Origin: Gemmatimonadota bacterium
GTDB lineage: Bacteria; Latescibacterota; UBA2968; UBA8231
Length of the DNA: 16,563 bases
NCBI GenBank assembly: GCA_028875335.1
Contig: JAPPEF010000012.1
Coordinates: 1 to 16,563, forward strand
Direction of reading: 5' to 3'
Each line of letters opens with the position of its first letter. Positions within the stretch are counted from its first letter, which is position 1. This document shows positions 6,391 through 13,804 of the stretch, one piece after another. The position numbers and the translations under genes were made by a program. The notes under the pieces were generated by a model. That model saw only the letters and a list, made by a program, of their open reading frames with translations, was not told the origin of the DNA and searched no databases.

Positions 6391-8925
6391 GTGAGCATAC
6401 CCGATGAAGGCATTGCCTTAAAAGTAAAAGAGACCGAGGGCATTACCCGCCAAAGGTTCCCCCTGACTAGGGGCGTCCCCCTGCCCCAGGGCACCGTATC
6501 AGGTGTGGAAAACCTGTCTTTGCAGGACGCACAGGGCCAAGATGTTCCAGTGCAGCTACGGATCTTGGGCCGCTGGCCGGACGGCAGCGCAAAGTGGGTC
6601 TTGGTGGATTTTCAGGCCGATGTGGAAGCGGGGCAAGAGGCCGTGTACACCTTGCGATACACAGACCAAAAAGCCGCGGCGAGCGTCCAAGGCGTGGAAA
6701 TCGCCGAGCGGGAAGATCGCTTTGAGGTGTGTACTGGACCCCTGCGATTTGGCATTGGCAAAAAGGCATTCGCGCTTTTTGACGGGGTAGAGCTAGGGGA
6801 GCGAACCGAAGGGTCGTTTGTCTCCGAGGTGGATGTTGCACCTCGGGGCGGCGGCGACGCTTGGGCCAAGATTTCCGAGTCCGAGTTCGCCGGAGGAACG
6901 CAGCGGCGGATCTACGGGATGGGGGGTACGTGTCTGGCGTCAGAGGGCGTGGAGGAATACGCCGTCGAAATCGAAGAGGCCGGTCCCTTGCGGGCGGTGA
7001 TTTGCTGCCGAGGAGCCTACGAATCAACCGCGCCCATGCACCACTACGCTGGCTATCGCCCGCTGCGCTTTGCGACGCGGATCTACGCCTATGCTGGCAA
7101 GGCGCAGGTGCGGGTGGTGCACACGGTGATCGTCACCTGTAATCCGCGCGAGACCGAGGTCGAGGAACTGGGCTTGCGCGTCCCGCTCTTGCCCGAAGGC
7201 AGCGGCACTTGGCGCGTCGGGGCTGGGCGGGTCATGGAGGGGCCTTGGGTTCCCGAGCGCTACGCCTTGCTATCGCAGCGGTCGGACAATCACTTCTATT
7301 GGGAGGAGTACGAGGGCGTTGAGCGCGCCGCGCGGGCCGAGGGCGAACGCGCCGCTGGTTGGATTTGCGCTGAGAACGGTCGCGTCGGCGTTGGCGTCGC
7401 GCTGCGCTACATGGCCGAGGAGTACCCCAAGGCCCTCGGCGTGGGTGCGCAAGGCATCGACGTGTTCTTTTGGCGCGACCCAGAGGGCCGGCGGCTTAGC
7501 TGCAAACGCTACGCCGAGGAGGTGGCTTGGCACGAGGGCGAAGGGGTCTATGCCGACGGCACGGGCACGGCGAAGAGCAGCGAGTTTTTTGTCGATTTTT
7601 TTCGCGCTGGATCCGCCAGCGGCGAGCAGTTGCAGGGCCTTTTGCACCCGCCACAGGTGAGCGTCGCGCCGGATTGGGTGGTGCAGAGCGGGGCGGTCGG
7701 CGGCTTGGCAACCGGCGCGGAATTCCCTCGTTCCGACCGCATGTTGACGGGCTTTGTCGCTTGGATGGAAGGGCACATCAAACGCTATCGCTGGAAGGGG
7801 TTTTTCGATTGGGGCGACGTGATGGCCACGTGGGAAGAGCGCGCGGGGGGCTGGCGCTTCAAGGGCCGCTGGGGTTGGTGCAACAGCGAATGGGATCCGC
7901 GCCACGCTGTGTGGTTGCAGTACTTGCGCACGGGCGAAGGGCGCTACTATGCGCTCGGTGAGGCCATGACCCGGCACTCGCTGGACGTAGATACCTGCCA
8001 CTATCACCCGTTGCGGCCCTACATGGTCGGCGGCTGTTTTCGCCACAGCATGGACCACTTTGGCGACGAGCCGTGCGCTTCTCACACCTTCATCGACAAT
8101 TGGGTGGATTACTATTACTTGAGCGGTGACGAGCGGGCGCGGGAGGTTTTGCGCGAAGCCGGGGAATTTTTTCTGCGCTACCGCTGGAGCGAAGACCCGC
8201 GTTACAGCTTCAGCTTGCGCTCCATCGGCAACGCGCTGCGGGGCTTGCTCTACCTGTACGAGCTGACCGGAGAGGACCGCTTTATGCGCCGCGCCGAAGA
8301 GGTGTACGACGCGGTGGCTCGCGGCCAAAACGAAGACGGCAGTTGGCACAAGCGCTTTCAGGTATCCACTGAGAGCAAGCTGCCCGACCAAGGGCCGTAC
8401 GGTATGGCCACCGAGGGCACCACTCTGGCGGTGGAAATGGGCGCGGCGGTCCCGTTTAGCGACGAAGAATTCCTCGAGTTACGGGGGAGCTTTAGCGCCT
8501 TAAAGCGGGTGTTGCCCTATGAGGAGCAAAAGGGCTATCAGACGCACTATTTGATGGTCGGGTTGGAGCGGCTACACAGAATGACCGGACGCGCGGATGT
8601 GGCCGAGGTTTTCGTGCGAGCCGTCGATTGGTTTTGCGGCGGCAAAGGCGTTTTCGACGCCGAGTTTGCTTGCGCCCAAAGCTACCACGGCGTGCTCTGC
8701 GGCTCGCTGGCGTACGCTTGGCGGCTGACTGGGGAGCAGGGTTATCTGGAGGTGGGGCGCGCAGTGCTGGCCGAATTGATTGACCAACAGGACTGGAGCG
8801 ACCGCCCGGATTACCGGGGTGCGGTAGCCATGCACCCGACCGCATTGAGTTTGGTGTTCTTTGGCGTGCCGTCGCTACTGGGGGCGCTTGCAGAAGCAGG
8901 ATTGGAGGAGATACCGAATGCCTGA
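6391..8925 (+). CDS. PL26/YetA-like protein, candidate exo-rhamnogalacturonan lyase
   Basis: This 844-residue protein has the build I associate with Bacillus YetA and the PcRGLX exo-rhamnogalacturonan lyase (PL26): an N-terminal RIFT-type beta barrel, a central beta sandwich and a C-terminal alpha/alpha toroid. The barrel shows RFPLTRGVPLPQG (22-34) and WPDGSAKWVLVDF (62-74), typical of that domain. The C-terminal half is rich in W, Y and H and carries helical-toroid stretches such as IDNWVDYYYLSGDERAREVL and IGNALRGLLYLYELTGEDRF. Length matches YetA (about 850). I start at GTG 6391 because AAGGAG lies 8 bases upstream. An in-frame ATG at 6319 would add a hydrophobic 24-residue N terminus, but it overlaps the opposite promoter and its ribosome site is distant. 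With the GTG start there is no signal peptide. It overlaps the sulfatase gene by 8 bases. Lyase activity is inferred; catalytic residues were not identified. Confidence 0.65.
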   Translation: MSIPDEGIALKVKETEGITRQRFPLTRGVPLPQGTVSGVENLSLQDAQGQDVPVQLRILGRWPDGSAKWVLVDFQADVEAGQEAVYTLRYTDQKAAASVQGVEIAEREDRFEVCTGPLRFGIGKKAFALFDGVELGERTEGSFVSEVDVAPRGGGDAWAKISESEFAGGTQRRIYGMGGTCLASEGVEEYAVEIEEAGPLRAVICCRGAYESTAPMHHYAGYRPLRFATRIYAYAGKAQVRVVHTVIVTCNPRETEVEELGLRVPLLPEGSGTWRVGAGRVMEGPWVPERYALLSQRSDNHFYWEEYEGVERAARAEGERAAGWICAENGRVGVGVALRYMAEEYPKALGVGAQGIDVFFWRDPEGRRLSCKRYAEEVAWHEGEGVYADGTGTAKSSEFFVDFFRAGSASGEQLQGLLHPPQVSVAPDWVVQSGAVGGLATGAEFPRSDRMLTGFVAWMEGHIKRYRWKGFFDWGDVMATWEERAGGWRFKGRWGWCNSEWDPRHAVWLQYLRTGEGRYYALGEAMTRHSLDVDTCHYHPLRPYMVGGCFRHSMDHFGDEPCASHTFIDNWVDYYYLSGDERAREVLREAGEFFLRYRWSEDPRYSFSLRSIGNALRGLLYLYELTGEDRFMRRAEEVYDAVARGQNEDGSWHKRFQVSTESKLPDQGPYGMATEGTTLAVEMGAAVPFSDEEFLELRGSFSALKRVLPYEEQKGYQTHYLMVGLERLHRMTGRADVAEVFVRAVDWFCGGKGVFDAEFACAQSYHGVLCGSLAYAWRLTGEQGYLEVGRAVLAELIDQQDWSDRPDYRGAVAMHPTALSLVFFGVPSLLGALAEAGLEEIPNA

Positions 8926-10411
8926 ACGACCCCATATCATTCTCATTATGACCGACCAACAGCGCTTTGACACAATCGGCGCTTGGGGCTACGACTACGC
9001 GATCACGCCGGCGATGGACCGCTTGGCTGCGGAGGGGCTTTCCTTCCGCAATGCCTTTTGCCCGGGCGCGACCTGCATTGCCTCGCGGGCGGCGATTTTC
9101 ACGGGTATGTACCCGCACAATACCGGCGTGTACAGCTTCGACCACTGGGCTAGTCACCGCAATTGGGTGCAAGACCTCAACGACGCGGGTTATCACTGCG
9201 TCAACATCGGCAAGATGCACTTTGCTCCGCGCGATGTCGCCGGGGGCTTTCACGAGCGGGTCGTGGTGGAGAATCCCACTAGCAAGAACCTCGCCATGGG
9301 TGGGGCCGACGACGACTGGGGCCGCTATCTGCGGATTCACGGTTTGGAGCGGCCCAATGATCGCAATAAGACCGATCCCAATTGGCTGCAGAAATACCAA
9401 GGCGTCCCTTGGCACTTGGAGGAGCGCTTTCACTCGGACGTGTTTATCGGCGACTCAGCCCTTACTTGGATCCGCGATTACAAGGGCCGACAACCGTTTT
9501 TCTTACAGGTAGGTTTTACCGGCCCACACGAGCCGTGGGACCCACTGCCGAGGCATCTGGAGCAGTACGCGGGGCGTCCAATGCCGCCGCGCGTGCTGCG
9601 CGAGGGCGAGTTAGACGACAAGCCGCCCCAGCACGCGGCGCAGAGAAAGACGCACGCTGAGACCGAGCACGAATCTGCGATCGACATGTTCTCGCCTAGC
9701 GAAGAGGACATCGCCCACATGCGGCGGCACTACTACGCTAAAATTACCACGGTGGATGAGAAGTTGGGCGAGGTACTCGACGCGCTGCAGACGCGAGGCT
9801 TCTTGGACAATAGCTTGCTCCTCTTCTGCTCGGATCACGGCGAGTTGTTGGGCGATCACGGACTGGCGTATAAGTGGCTGATGTACGATCCGATAGTACA
9901 CGTGCCGCTGATTGTGCGCGACAGCCGGCGGACGCAAAAGGGCGATGCGGTCGGCGACTTGGTCTCGCTGATGGACTTGGGGCCGACGATCCTAGAAGCG
10001 GCTGGCGTGGAGGTGCCCAGCTATCTGGAGGGGCGTTCGCTGCGGCTGTACTTGGAGGGGGCCGCGGATTGCACGCCGCGCGAGTGGGTGTTCTGCGAGG
10101 ACAACTATCAGGTGATGATGCGCGGCCAGCGGCACAAAATGGTCTATTACATCGGCCAAGATCAGGGCGAGCTATACGACTTGGAGCAGGATCCGCACGA
10201 GTTGTGGAACCTCTGGGGCCGACCCGAGCAGCGGGAACTGCAAAACGAGCTTACGGCCCGTTTGCTTCGCTGGCTCGCTGCGAGCACGTACTACAATGCT
10301 GGCTACCGCCGCCAGCGCAGCCGACAGTACGCGATGCGCTGGCCGCGCCCGGACGACGCGTTTTTACACGGGGCACGGGGGAAAACAGTGCCCCGTTCGT
10401 TTGATCTCTAG
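8918..10411 (+). CDS. Formylglycine-dependent sulfatase (family S1)
   Basis: This 497-residue protein is a type I sulfatase that hydrolyses sulfate esters using a formylglycine made from cysteine. The modification motif is TCIASRAAIFTG, with C53, S56 and R57 (CxASR form). Other active-site elements are D13 in IMTDQQRFD, K99/H101 in GKMHF, H204 in GPHEPWDP, D306-H307 in FCSDHGELLGDHG, and K319. QDPHELWNLW near 424-433 is the usual C-terminal feature of the arylsulfatase/choline-sulfatase type. I start at ATG 8918, which has GGAGGAG eight bases upstream and overlaps the previous stop; the upstream in-frame extension to 8861 is not needed. No signal peptide is present, unusual for a polysaccharide sulfatase. 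A formylglycine-generating enzyme is needed and none is in the window. Context suggests a sulfated uronate-containing glycan as substrate. The stop codon interlocks with that of the opposing gene. Confidence 0.9.
   Translation: MPERPHIILIMTDQQRFDTIGAWGYDYAITPAMDRLAAEGLSFRNAFCPGATCIASRAAIFTGMYPHNTGVYSFDHWASHRNWVQDLNDAGYHCVNIGKMHFAPRDVAGGFHERVVVENPTSKNLAMGGADDDWGRYLRIHGLERPNDRNKTDPNWLQKYQGVPWHLEERFHSDVFIGDSALTWIRDYKGRQPFFLQVGFTGPHEPWDPLPRHLEQYAGRPMPPRVLREGELDDKPPQHAAQRKTHAETEHESAIDMFSPSEEDIAHMRRHYYAKITTVDEKLGEVLDALQTRGFLDNSLLLFCSDHGELLGDHGLAYKWLMYDPIVHVPLIVRDSRRTQKGDAVGDLVSLMDLGPTILEAAGVEVPSYLEGRSLRLYLEGAADCTPREWVFCEDNYQVMMRGQRHKMVYYIGQDQGELYDLEQDPHELWNLWGRPEQRELQNELTARLLRWLAASTYYNAGYRRQRSRQYAMRWPRPDDAFLHGARGKTVPRSFDL
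10368..10396. repeat. 9-bp perfect hairpin at the end of the sulfatase gene
   Basis: ACGGGGCAC (10368-10376) and GTGCCCCGT (10388-10396) form a perfect 9-bp GC-rich stem with an 11-base loop. It lies inside the last codons of the sulfatase and just past the stop of the opposing gene. No T-run follows on either strand, so it could weaken read-through between the convergent genes but is not a classical terminator. Confidence 0.5.
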
Positions 10412-11088
10412 GATTCGGTTAAGAACCCGGCGAGCAGATCGACGGCATCCTCTCGATCTATTTTGCCGGTGTTGATCGTCAGGTCGTAGAGCAGGGGGTC
10501 GTTCCAGTCGGCTCGGTGGAAATTGCGCAGGTAGCTCTGCCGCCATTGGTCGTGTTGCTCGATGAGTTTTTGCGCTTGCTCGCGATCCATGTCGCGGGTC
10601 TGCATCAATCGTTCAATCCGAGTTTCAAGCGGCGCGATGATTTTGACGTGACAGGCATTGGGGAAATCGGCGAGGACGACTTGGCTGGCCCGGCCGACGA
10701 CGACGGCCTTGCCACTTTCGCCGAAATCCTGCACCAAGGTCGTGATGAGTAGTTGGTACGTGCCTCGGTCGAGGTACGTCGCTTCGCTGACCTCGTGCTC
10801 GCGCATGTGGGGAAACTCGAGCCCAAACTCGGGCGCGTACGCAGCAGCCGATAGGGGAAAAGTCCCCGGAGCGACTTCGGGCACGAGCAATTTCTTGAGG
10901 AAGAACCGGAGCCGGCCCTCCCCCTTTTCATCGTAGCGCTCAACCTCTTCAACCGAAGTATCGGTGATACTGGCGATCTCTTCGACGAGGCGGCGGTCGA
11001 TAAATTCGTAGTCTAGCTTGGCGGCCAACTGCTCGGCGATCCAGTCGCCAAAGCTGCCGAGCTGACGGGCAACCGTGATGACATTCAT
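10408..11088 (-). CDS. Cytidylate kinase-like protein
   Basis: This 226-residue protein belongs to the cytidylate kinase-like group (the Pfam cytidylate kinase 2 type). It has the N-terminal TVARQLGSFGDWIAEQLAAKL, equivalent to the family's ISRQxGSGGxxIAxxLA loop but with GSFGD instead of GSGG. Further conserved blocks are VVVGRASQVVLADFPN (129-144), VKIIAPLETRIERLM (148-162) and DWNDPLLYDLTINTGKIDRE (194-213). True cytidylate kinase phosphorylates CMP/dCMP; the role of this divergent group is not settled and the altered loop makes activity uncertain. I start at ATG 11088, because a strong promoter lies at 11143-11172 and any start upstream of that would not be transcribed from it. The gene follows modC on the same strand and its TAG stop overlaps the sulfatase stop on the other strand (CTAG). 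No link to molybdate transport is evident. Confidence 0.75.
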   Translation of the reverse strand: MNVITVARQLGSFGDWIAEQLAAKLDYEFIDRRLVEEIASITDTSVEEVERYDEKGEGRLRFFLKKLLVPEVAPGTFPLSAAAYAPEFGLEFPHMREHEVSEATYLDRGTYQLLITTLVQDFGESGKAVVVGRASQVVLADFPNACHVKIIAPLETRIERLMQTRDMDREQAQKLIEQHDQWRQSYLRNFHRADWNDPLLYDLTINTGKIDREDAVDLLAGFLTES

Positions 11089-11142
11089 GGCGAGTCTCTT
11101 AGGTTGGAAGTGATCAGGTCCCAGCTTGTACCATTTGTAAAG

Positions 11143-11172
11143 AGTATAAAAGGCGGATATTTGTCGTGTCAA
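11143..11172 (-). promoter_or_regulatory. Strong sigma-70 promoter of the cytidylate kinase-like gene
   Basis: On the minus strand, TTGACA (11172-11167, perfect) and TATACT (11148-11143, 5 of 6) are separated by 18 bases. The -35 box contains the TGA stop codon of modC. A start near 11136 leaves a leader of about 48 bases before the ATG at 11088. Confidence 0.7.
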
Positions 11173-12263
11173 CGATTTTCCAACCGACCTAACTGCGGTC
11201 CCAAGCGGATGGAATGGGTTTTGACGAGGCAGTAAATCGGGTCGCCGATGCTGAGTTGCATCTCCTCGATGGCTTCTGGGGTCGTCTTGGCGGCCAGCCG
11301 CCGCCCAACATCCACGTAGATTAGCTGTTTCCCCCCCACATCGGCAATTGCGCTGATGGTCCCCTGCAATGCATTACGCACGCTCAGCCCTGTGGGGCGC
11401 TGGCGAGCGAGGACGATGTCGTCGGCGCGGATGCCGATGAAGAGGCGGCTGCCGACAGGTTGATCGCAGTAGGGAATTTTGAGCTGCTGACCGTGGCACA
11501 GGACCTCGCAGACGCCCCGCTCCGCGTCGGTGGCTGCGATTTCCACGTCGAGGACGTTTTCAAAGCCGTGCTCTTCGACCAACGGCAGGACTTGGGGATG
11601 GGCCGCGATGGTGAAGAAGTCGCCGTGGGCGATGACTTGGCCGCGGTCGAGGACTACTACCTGGCTGGTGAGTTCGAGGATTTCGGCGACCGAGTGGCTG
11701 ACGTAGAGAATGGGGATCTGGAGGGCGTCGCGCACGTGGCACAAGTAGGGGATGATGCGGTTTTTAAGTCCCTGATCGAGCGAGGCCAGCGGCTCGTCCA
11801 TCAGCAGCAGGCGCGGGGACGTGAGCAGGGCGCGGCCCAAGGCAACGCGCTGGCGCTCGCCACCGGACAGGTGCCCTGGCCGGCGCTTGAGCAGGGAGCC
11901 GATTTCGAGCAAATCGACGATCTGGTCCAAGGCAAAGCGGCGCGCTGCCGTCGGTAGCAGGTCGCGGCCATAGCACAGGTTTTCCTCAGTGCTCAGGTGC
12001 GGGAAGAGCAAGTCGTCTTGGAACACGTAGCCGATGCGGCGGTGCTCGGGCGGTAGATCGATGTGTTGGGTCGAGGAGAAGAGGGGTTGGCCGTCTAAGG
12101 ATATTTCACCGGAGTCCGGCCGCACTAGTCCGGCGACCACGTTGAGCAGCGAGGTCTTGCCCGCGCCCGACGGTCCGTAGATGGCAGTGACGGCGTGGTG
12201 GCACTCGATATCGATGTCGAGTGTAAAGGGGCCTAGTTGGCGTTGGGCGCGGAGGCAGAGCAT
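11169..12263 (-). CDS. modC: Molybdate ABC transporter ATPase ModC
   Basis: This 364-residue cytoplasmic ATPase powers molybdate (or tungstate/sulfate) import with ModA and ModB. The nucleotide-binding domain has Walker A GPSGAGKT (30-37), Q82 of the Q-loop in YVFQDDLLFP, signature LSGGERQRVALGRAL (132-146), Walker B LLLMDEP (152-158), the D-loop SLDQ and switch H190. A C-terminal TOBE/Mop-type domain (about 295-358, RNALQGTISAIADVGG onward) is the molybdate-sensing fold typical of ModC. I start at ATG 12263, two bases after the modB stop, rather than at the in-frame start at 12296 inside modB. Gene order modA-modB-modC with overlaps supports the assignment. Specificity for molybdate over sulfate rests on the TOBE domain and gene order. 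Its stop codon is embedded in the -35 box of the next gene's promoter. Confidence 0.88.
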   Translation of the reverse strand: MLCLRAQRQLGPFTLDIDIECHHAVTAIYGPSGAGKTSLLNVVAGLVRPDSGEISLDGQPLFSSTQHIDLPPEHRRIGYVFQDDLLFPHLSTEENLCYGRDLLPTAARRFALDQIVDLLEIGSLLKRRPGHLSGGERQRVALGRALLTSPRLLLMDEPLASLDQGLKNRIIPYLCHVRDALQIPILYVSHSVAEILELTSQVVVLDRGQVIAHGDFFTIAAHPQVLPLVEEHGFENVLDVEIAATDAERGVCEVLCHGQQLKIPYCDQPVGSRLFIGIRADDIVLARQRPTGLSVRNALQGTISAIADVGGKQLIYVDVGRRLAAKTTPEAIEEMQLSIGDPIYCLVKTHSIRLGPQLGRLENR

Positions 12264-12265
12264 TG

Positions 12266-12940
12266 CTAGTTCGAGCGCAGGCGACGGGCCGACCACTCGC
12301 TGGCCACGAGGGCCAACAGCGAAAGCGCGACCGAGATCACGATTAGTCCGACGACGCGGCTTTCCCCGTCCGGTTGGTTGAGATACGTGTAAATGGCCGA
12401 AGGAATGGTGCGGGTCTGCCCGGCGATGTTGGCGGCAAAGGTGATGGTCGCGCCGAACTCTCCCAGCGAGCGGGCAAAGCTCAACAGCGAGCCGACCAGC
12501 AGGCCGGGAGCGGCGAGGCGCAAGGTCACGGTCAGAAAGACGCGCACCGGACCAGCCCCGAGGGTGCGGGCGACGCGCTCTAGGCGTGGGTCCACGCTCT
12601 CAATCCCGAGGCGCACGGAGCGCAGCATTAGGGGAAAGCCGACCACGGCCGAGGCCAGCACTGCGCCCTTCCAGTCGAAGGCTAACTGGAGGTCGAGCGC
12701 GGCGAGCACCGGGCCGAACAGACCCCGGCGGCCAAAAAGCAACAGGAGCAAATAGCCGGTGACCACCGGCGGCAGGACCAGCGGCAAGTGGCAGAGGCCG
12801 TCGAGCGCGATCTTGAGCGGGAACTCCCGCCGGGCCAGCAGCCAGCCCAACAACACGGCCGGCAACAGGCTCACCAGCACGCAGCAAAAGGCCACGCGCA
12901 GCGAGAGCAACAGGACCTGCACCTCCTCAGCGCTGAACAC
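12266..12940 (-). CDS. modB: Molybdate ABC transporter permease ModB
   Basis: This 224-residue inner-membrane protein has about five to six hydrophobic helices (for example VAFCCVLVSLLPAVLLGWLL and VGLIVISVALSLLALVA). The permease EAA loop is ARTLGAGPVRVFLTVTLRLA, followed by PGLLVGSLLSFARSLGEFGA, the usual ModB/CysT signature that contacts ModC. The start is GTG 12940, giving MFSAEEVQVLLLSL, as in other ModB N termini. It lies within the end of modA, overlapping it by 14 bases, so translation is probably coupled. A second possible GTG start follows an internal GAGGAG a few codons later but would cut into the first conserved segment. The gene ends two bases before modC. Complete and normal in length. 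Confidence 0.9.
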   Translation of the reverse strand: MFSAEEVQVLLLSLRVAFCCVLVSLLPAVLLGWLLARREFPLKIALDGLCHLPLVLPPVVTGYLLLLLFGRRGLFGPVLAALDLQLAFDWKGAVLASAVVGFPLMLRSVRLGIESVDPRLERVARTLGAGPVRVFLTVTLRLAAPGLLVGSLLSFARSLGEFGATITFAANIAGQTRTIPSAIYTYLNQPDGESRVVGLIVISVALSLLALVASEWSARRLRSN

Positions 12941-13802
12941 GTTGATCGCCCAAAAAGGTAAAGCCGTGTTTGCGGAAGATGTCGGCAGCCGTATTCGAGT
13001 TAAAAAATGCTAACAAATTGCGGGTCTGCGCGTTGGCGTGGCCCTTGACGATGGCCGCTGGATAGACGATGGGGCGGTGCAGTGAGTCCGGCACGGTCGC
13101 CAGGGTTATTACGCGGTCGCTTTGAGTCGCGTCGGTGGCGTACACTAGACCAGCGGCACATTCTCCGCGCTCGACGTAAACTAGGGCGGCGCGGACGTCG
13201 GGCGCGGGCGCGATGCGGTTTTTGAGCGCTGGCGACCAGCCCAACGCCGCTAGGGCTTGGCGGGCGTACTGGCCGGCCGGGACGTGATCGGGGTCGCCGA
13301 GGGCTAAGCGGCCAGTGAAGGCACTAGCAAAGTCGAAGTCCCTTGCCCAGCGGACGGTGAAAGGCTCTTCCCTAGGTGCAATGACTACGAGGGCGTTGCC
13401 GAGGAGATCGACGCGGGTGTCTTGCTCGATGTGCTGGCGCGTTTGGAGATAGTCCATCCACTCGGCATTGGCGGAAAAATAAATGTCGGCTGGCGCACCG
13501 GCGGCAATTTGCTTGGCCAAGGTCGAAGAGCTGGCAACGGACAGGTGCATCCCCTCGTAGTGAGTGGCTAGCTCTGAGAGTGCAGAGTTTAAGCTGGCGG
13601 CGGCGAACACGCTTTGGGCTGCTACTAGCGCAGGGTAGAGCAAGAGCAGTACGATGCTAACGGACGTTACGCACGAGCATCTAGGTATTAGATGCTTCGA
13701 CTCCGCTTCGCTCCGCTCAGCATGACAGCAGTGGTCGCGTTCCTTCCTTGTCATGCTGAGCGAAGCGAAGCATCCCATACCTAATGGCCTTTGCGTAAAC
13801 AT
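12927..13802 (-). CDS. modA: Molybdate-binding protein ModA, 5' end rewritten by a palindromic element
   Basis: The mature part is a normal periplasmic molybdate-binding protein: FAAASLNSALSELA (67-80) and SSSTLAKQIAAGAPADIYFS (91-110) form the first ligand-binding half. GDPDHVPAGQYARQALAALGW (169-189) and VYATDAT (220-226) form the second. It delivers oxyanion to ModB/ModC. The N terminus is abnormal. From the ATG at 13802 the first 48 or so residues, including CCHAERSEAESKHLI, are encoded by the element at 13661-13804, and only then comes the hydrophobic signal core SIVLLLLYPALVAA (49-62). Other in-frame ATGs in the element are at 13778 and 13754. The ancestral start was very probably ATG 13828, now cut off after eight codons. 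The ATG at 13802 overlaps that TGA, so reinitiation is possible. Whether the long n-region still allows export, and so whether the gene works, is unknown; a decaying gene is the alternative. Confidence 0.75.
   Translation of the reverse strand: MFTQRPLGMGCFASLSMTRKERDHCCHAERSEAESKHLIPRCSCVTSVSIVLLLLYPALVAAQSVFAAASLNSALSELATHYEGMHLSVASSSTLAKQIAAGAPADIYFSANAEWMDYLQTRQHIEQDTRVDLLGNALVVIAPREEPFTVRWARDFDFASAFTGRLALGDPDHVPAGQYARQALAALGWSPALKNRIAPAPDVRAALVYVERGECAAGLVYATDATQSDRVITLATVPDSLHRPIVYPAAIVKGHANAQTRNLLAFFNSNTAADIFRKHGFTFLGDQRVQR
13653..13660. repeat. 8-bp target-site duplication, left copy
   Basis: GATGCTAA here is identical to the copy at 13805-13812. The bases next to the two copies differ on both sides, so the match is exactly 8 bp. 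It lies inside the codons for the modA signal peptide (VSI). Confidence 0.78.
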
Positions 13803-13804
13803 CA
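13661..13804. mobile_element. 144-bp palindromic MITE-like element inserted in modA
   Basis: The two halves are imperfect inverted repeats. The inner arms are 13691-13727 and 13749-13774, identical except for an 11-base expansion of CTTCG/CTCCG units in the left arm. Pairing continues outward through TAGGTAT and TTACGCA near both ends. Exact 8-bp copies of GATGCTAA flank it. The core TCATGCTGAGCGAAGCGAAG is a type of intergenic palindrome I recognise from many bacterial genomes, often mistranslated as HAERSEA. It has no transposase gene, so it would have been moved by an enzyme encoded elsewhere. One frame on the minus strand is open through the full element. Confidence 0.78.

Noticed and set aside
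7270..8391. 373-codon open frame on the minus strand opposite the PL26/YetA-like gene
   Set aside because: It lies wholly inside a better supported gene, has no recognisable motif, and its composition (rich in A, V, H, P) is that of a frame opposite a GC-rich gene.
8492..9433. 313-codon open frame on the minus strand across the lyase-like/sulfatase junction
   Set aside because: It is antisense to two well supported genes, and its later part becomes a low-complexity Arg/Pro-rich sequence.
13691..13774. Reading the palindrome as a transcription terminator between the helicase gene and modA
   Set aside because: It has no T-run on the minus strand, has duplicated flanks and lies within the modA coding region, so a mobile element explains it better. 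An effect on transcription cannot be excluded.
13682..13790. Treating the HAERSEA segment as a real ModA protein domain
   Set aside because: The same residues come from a DNA palindrome with flanking duplications; the ancestral ModA frame without it is complete.
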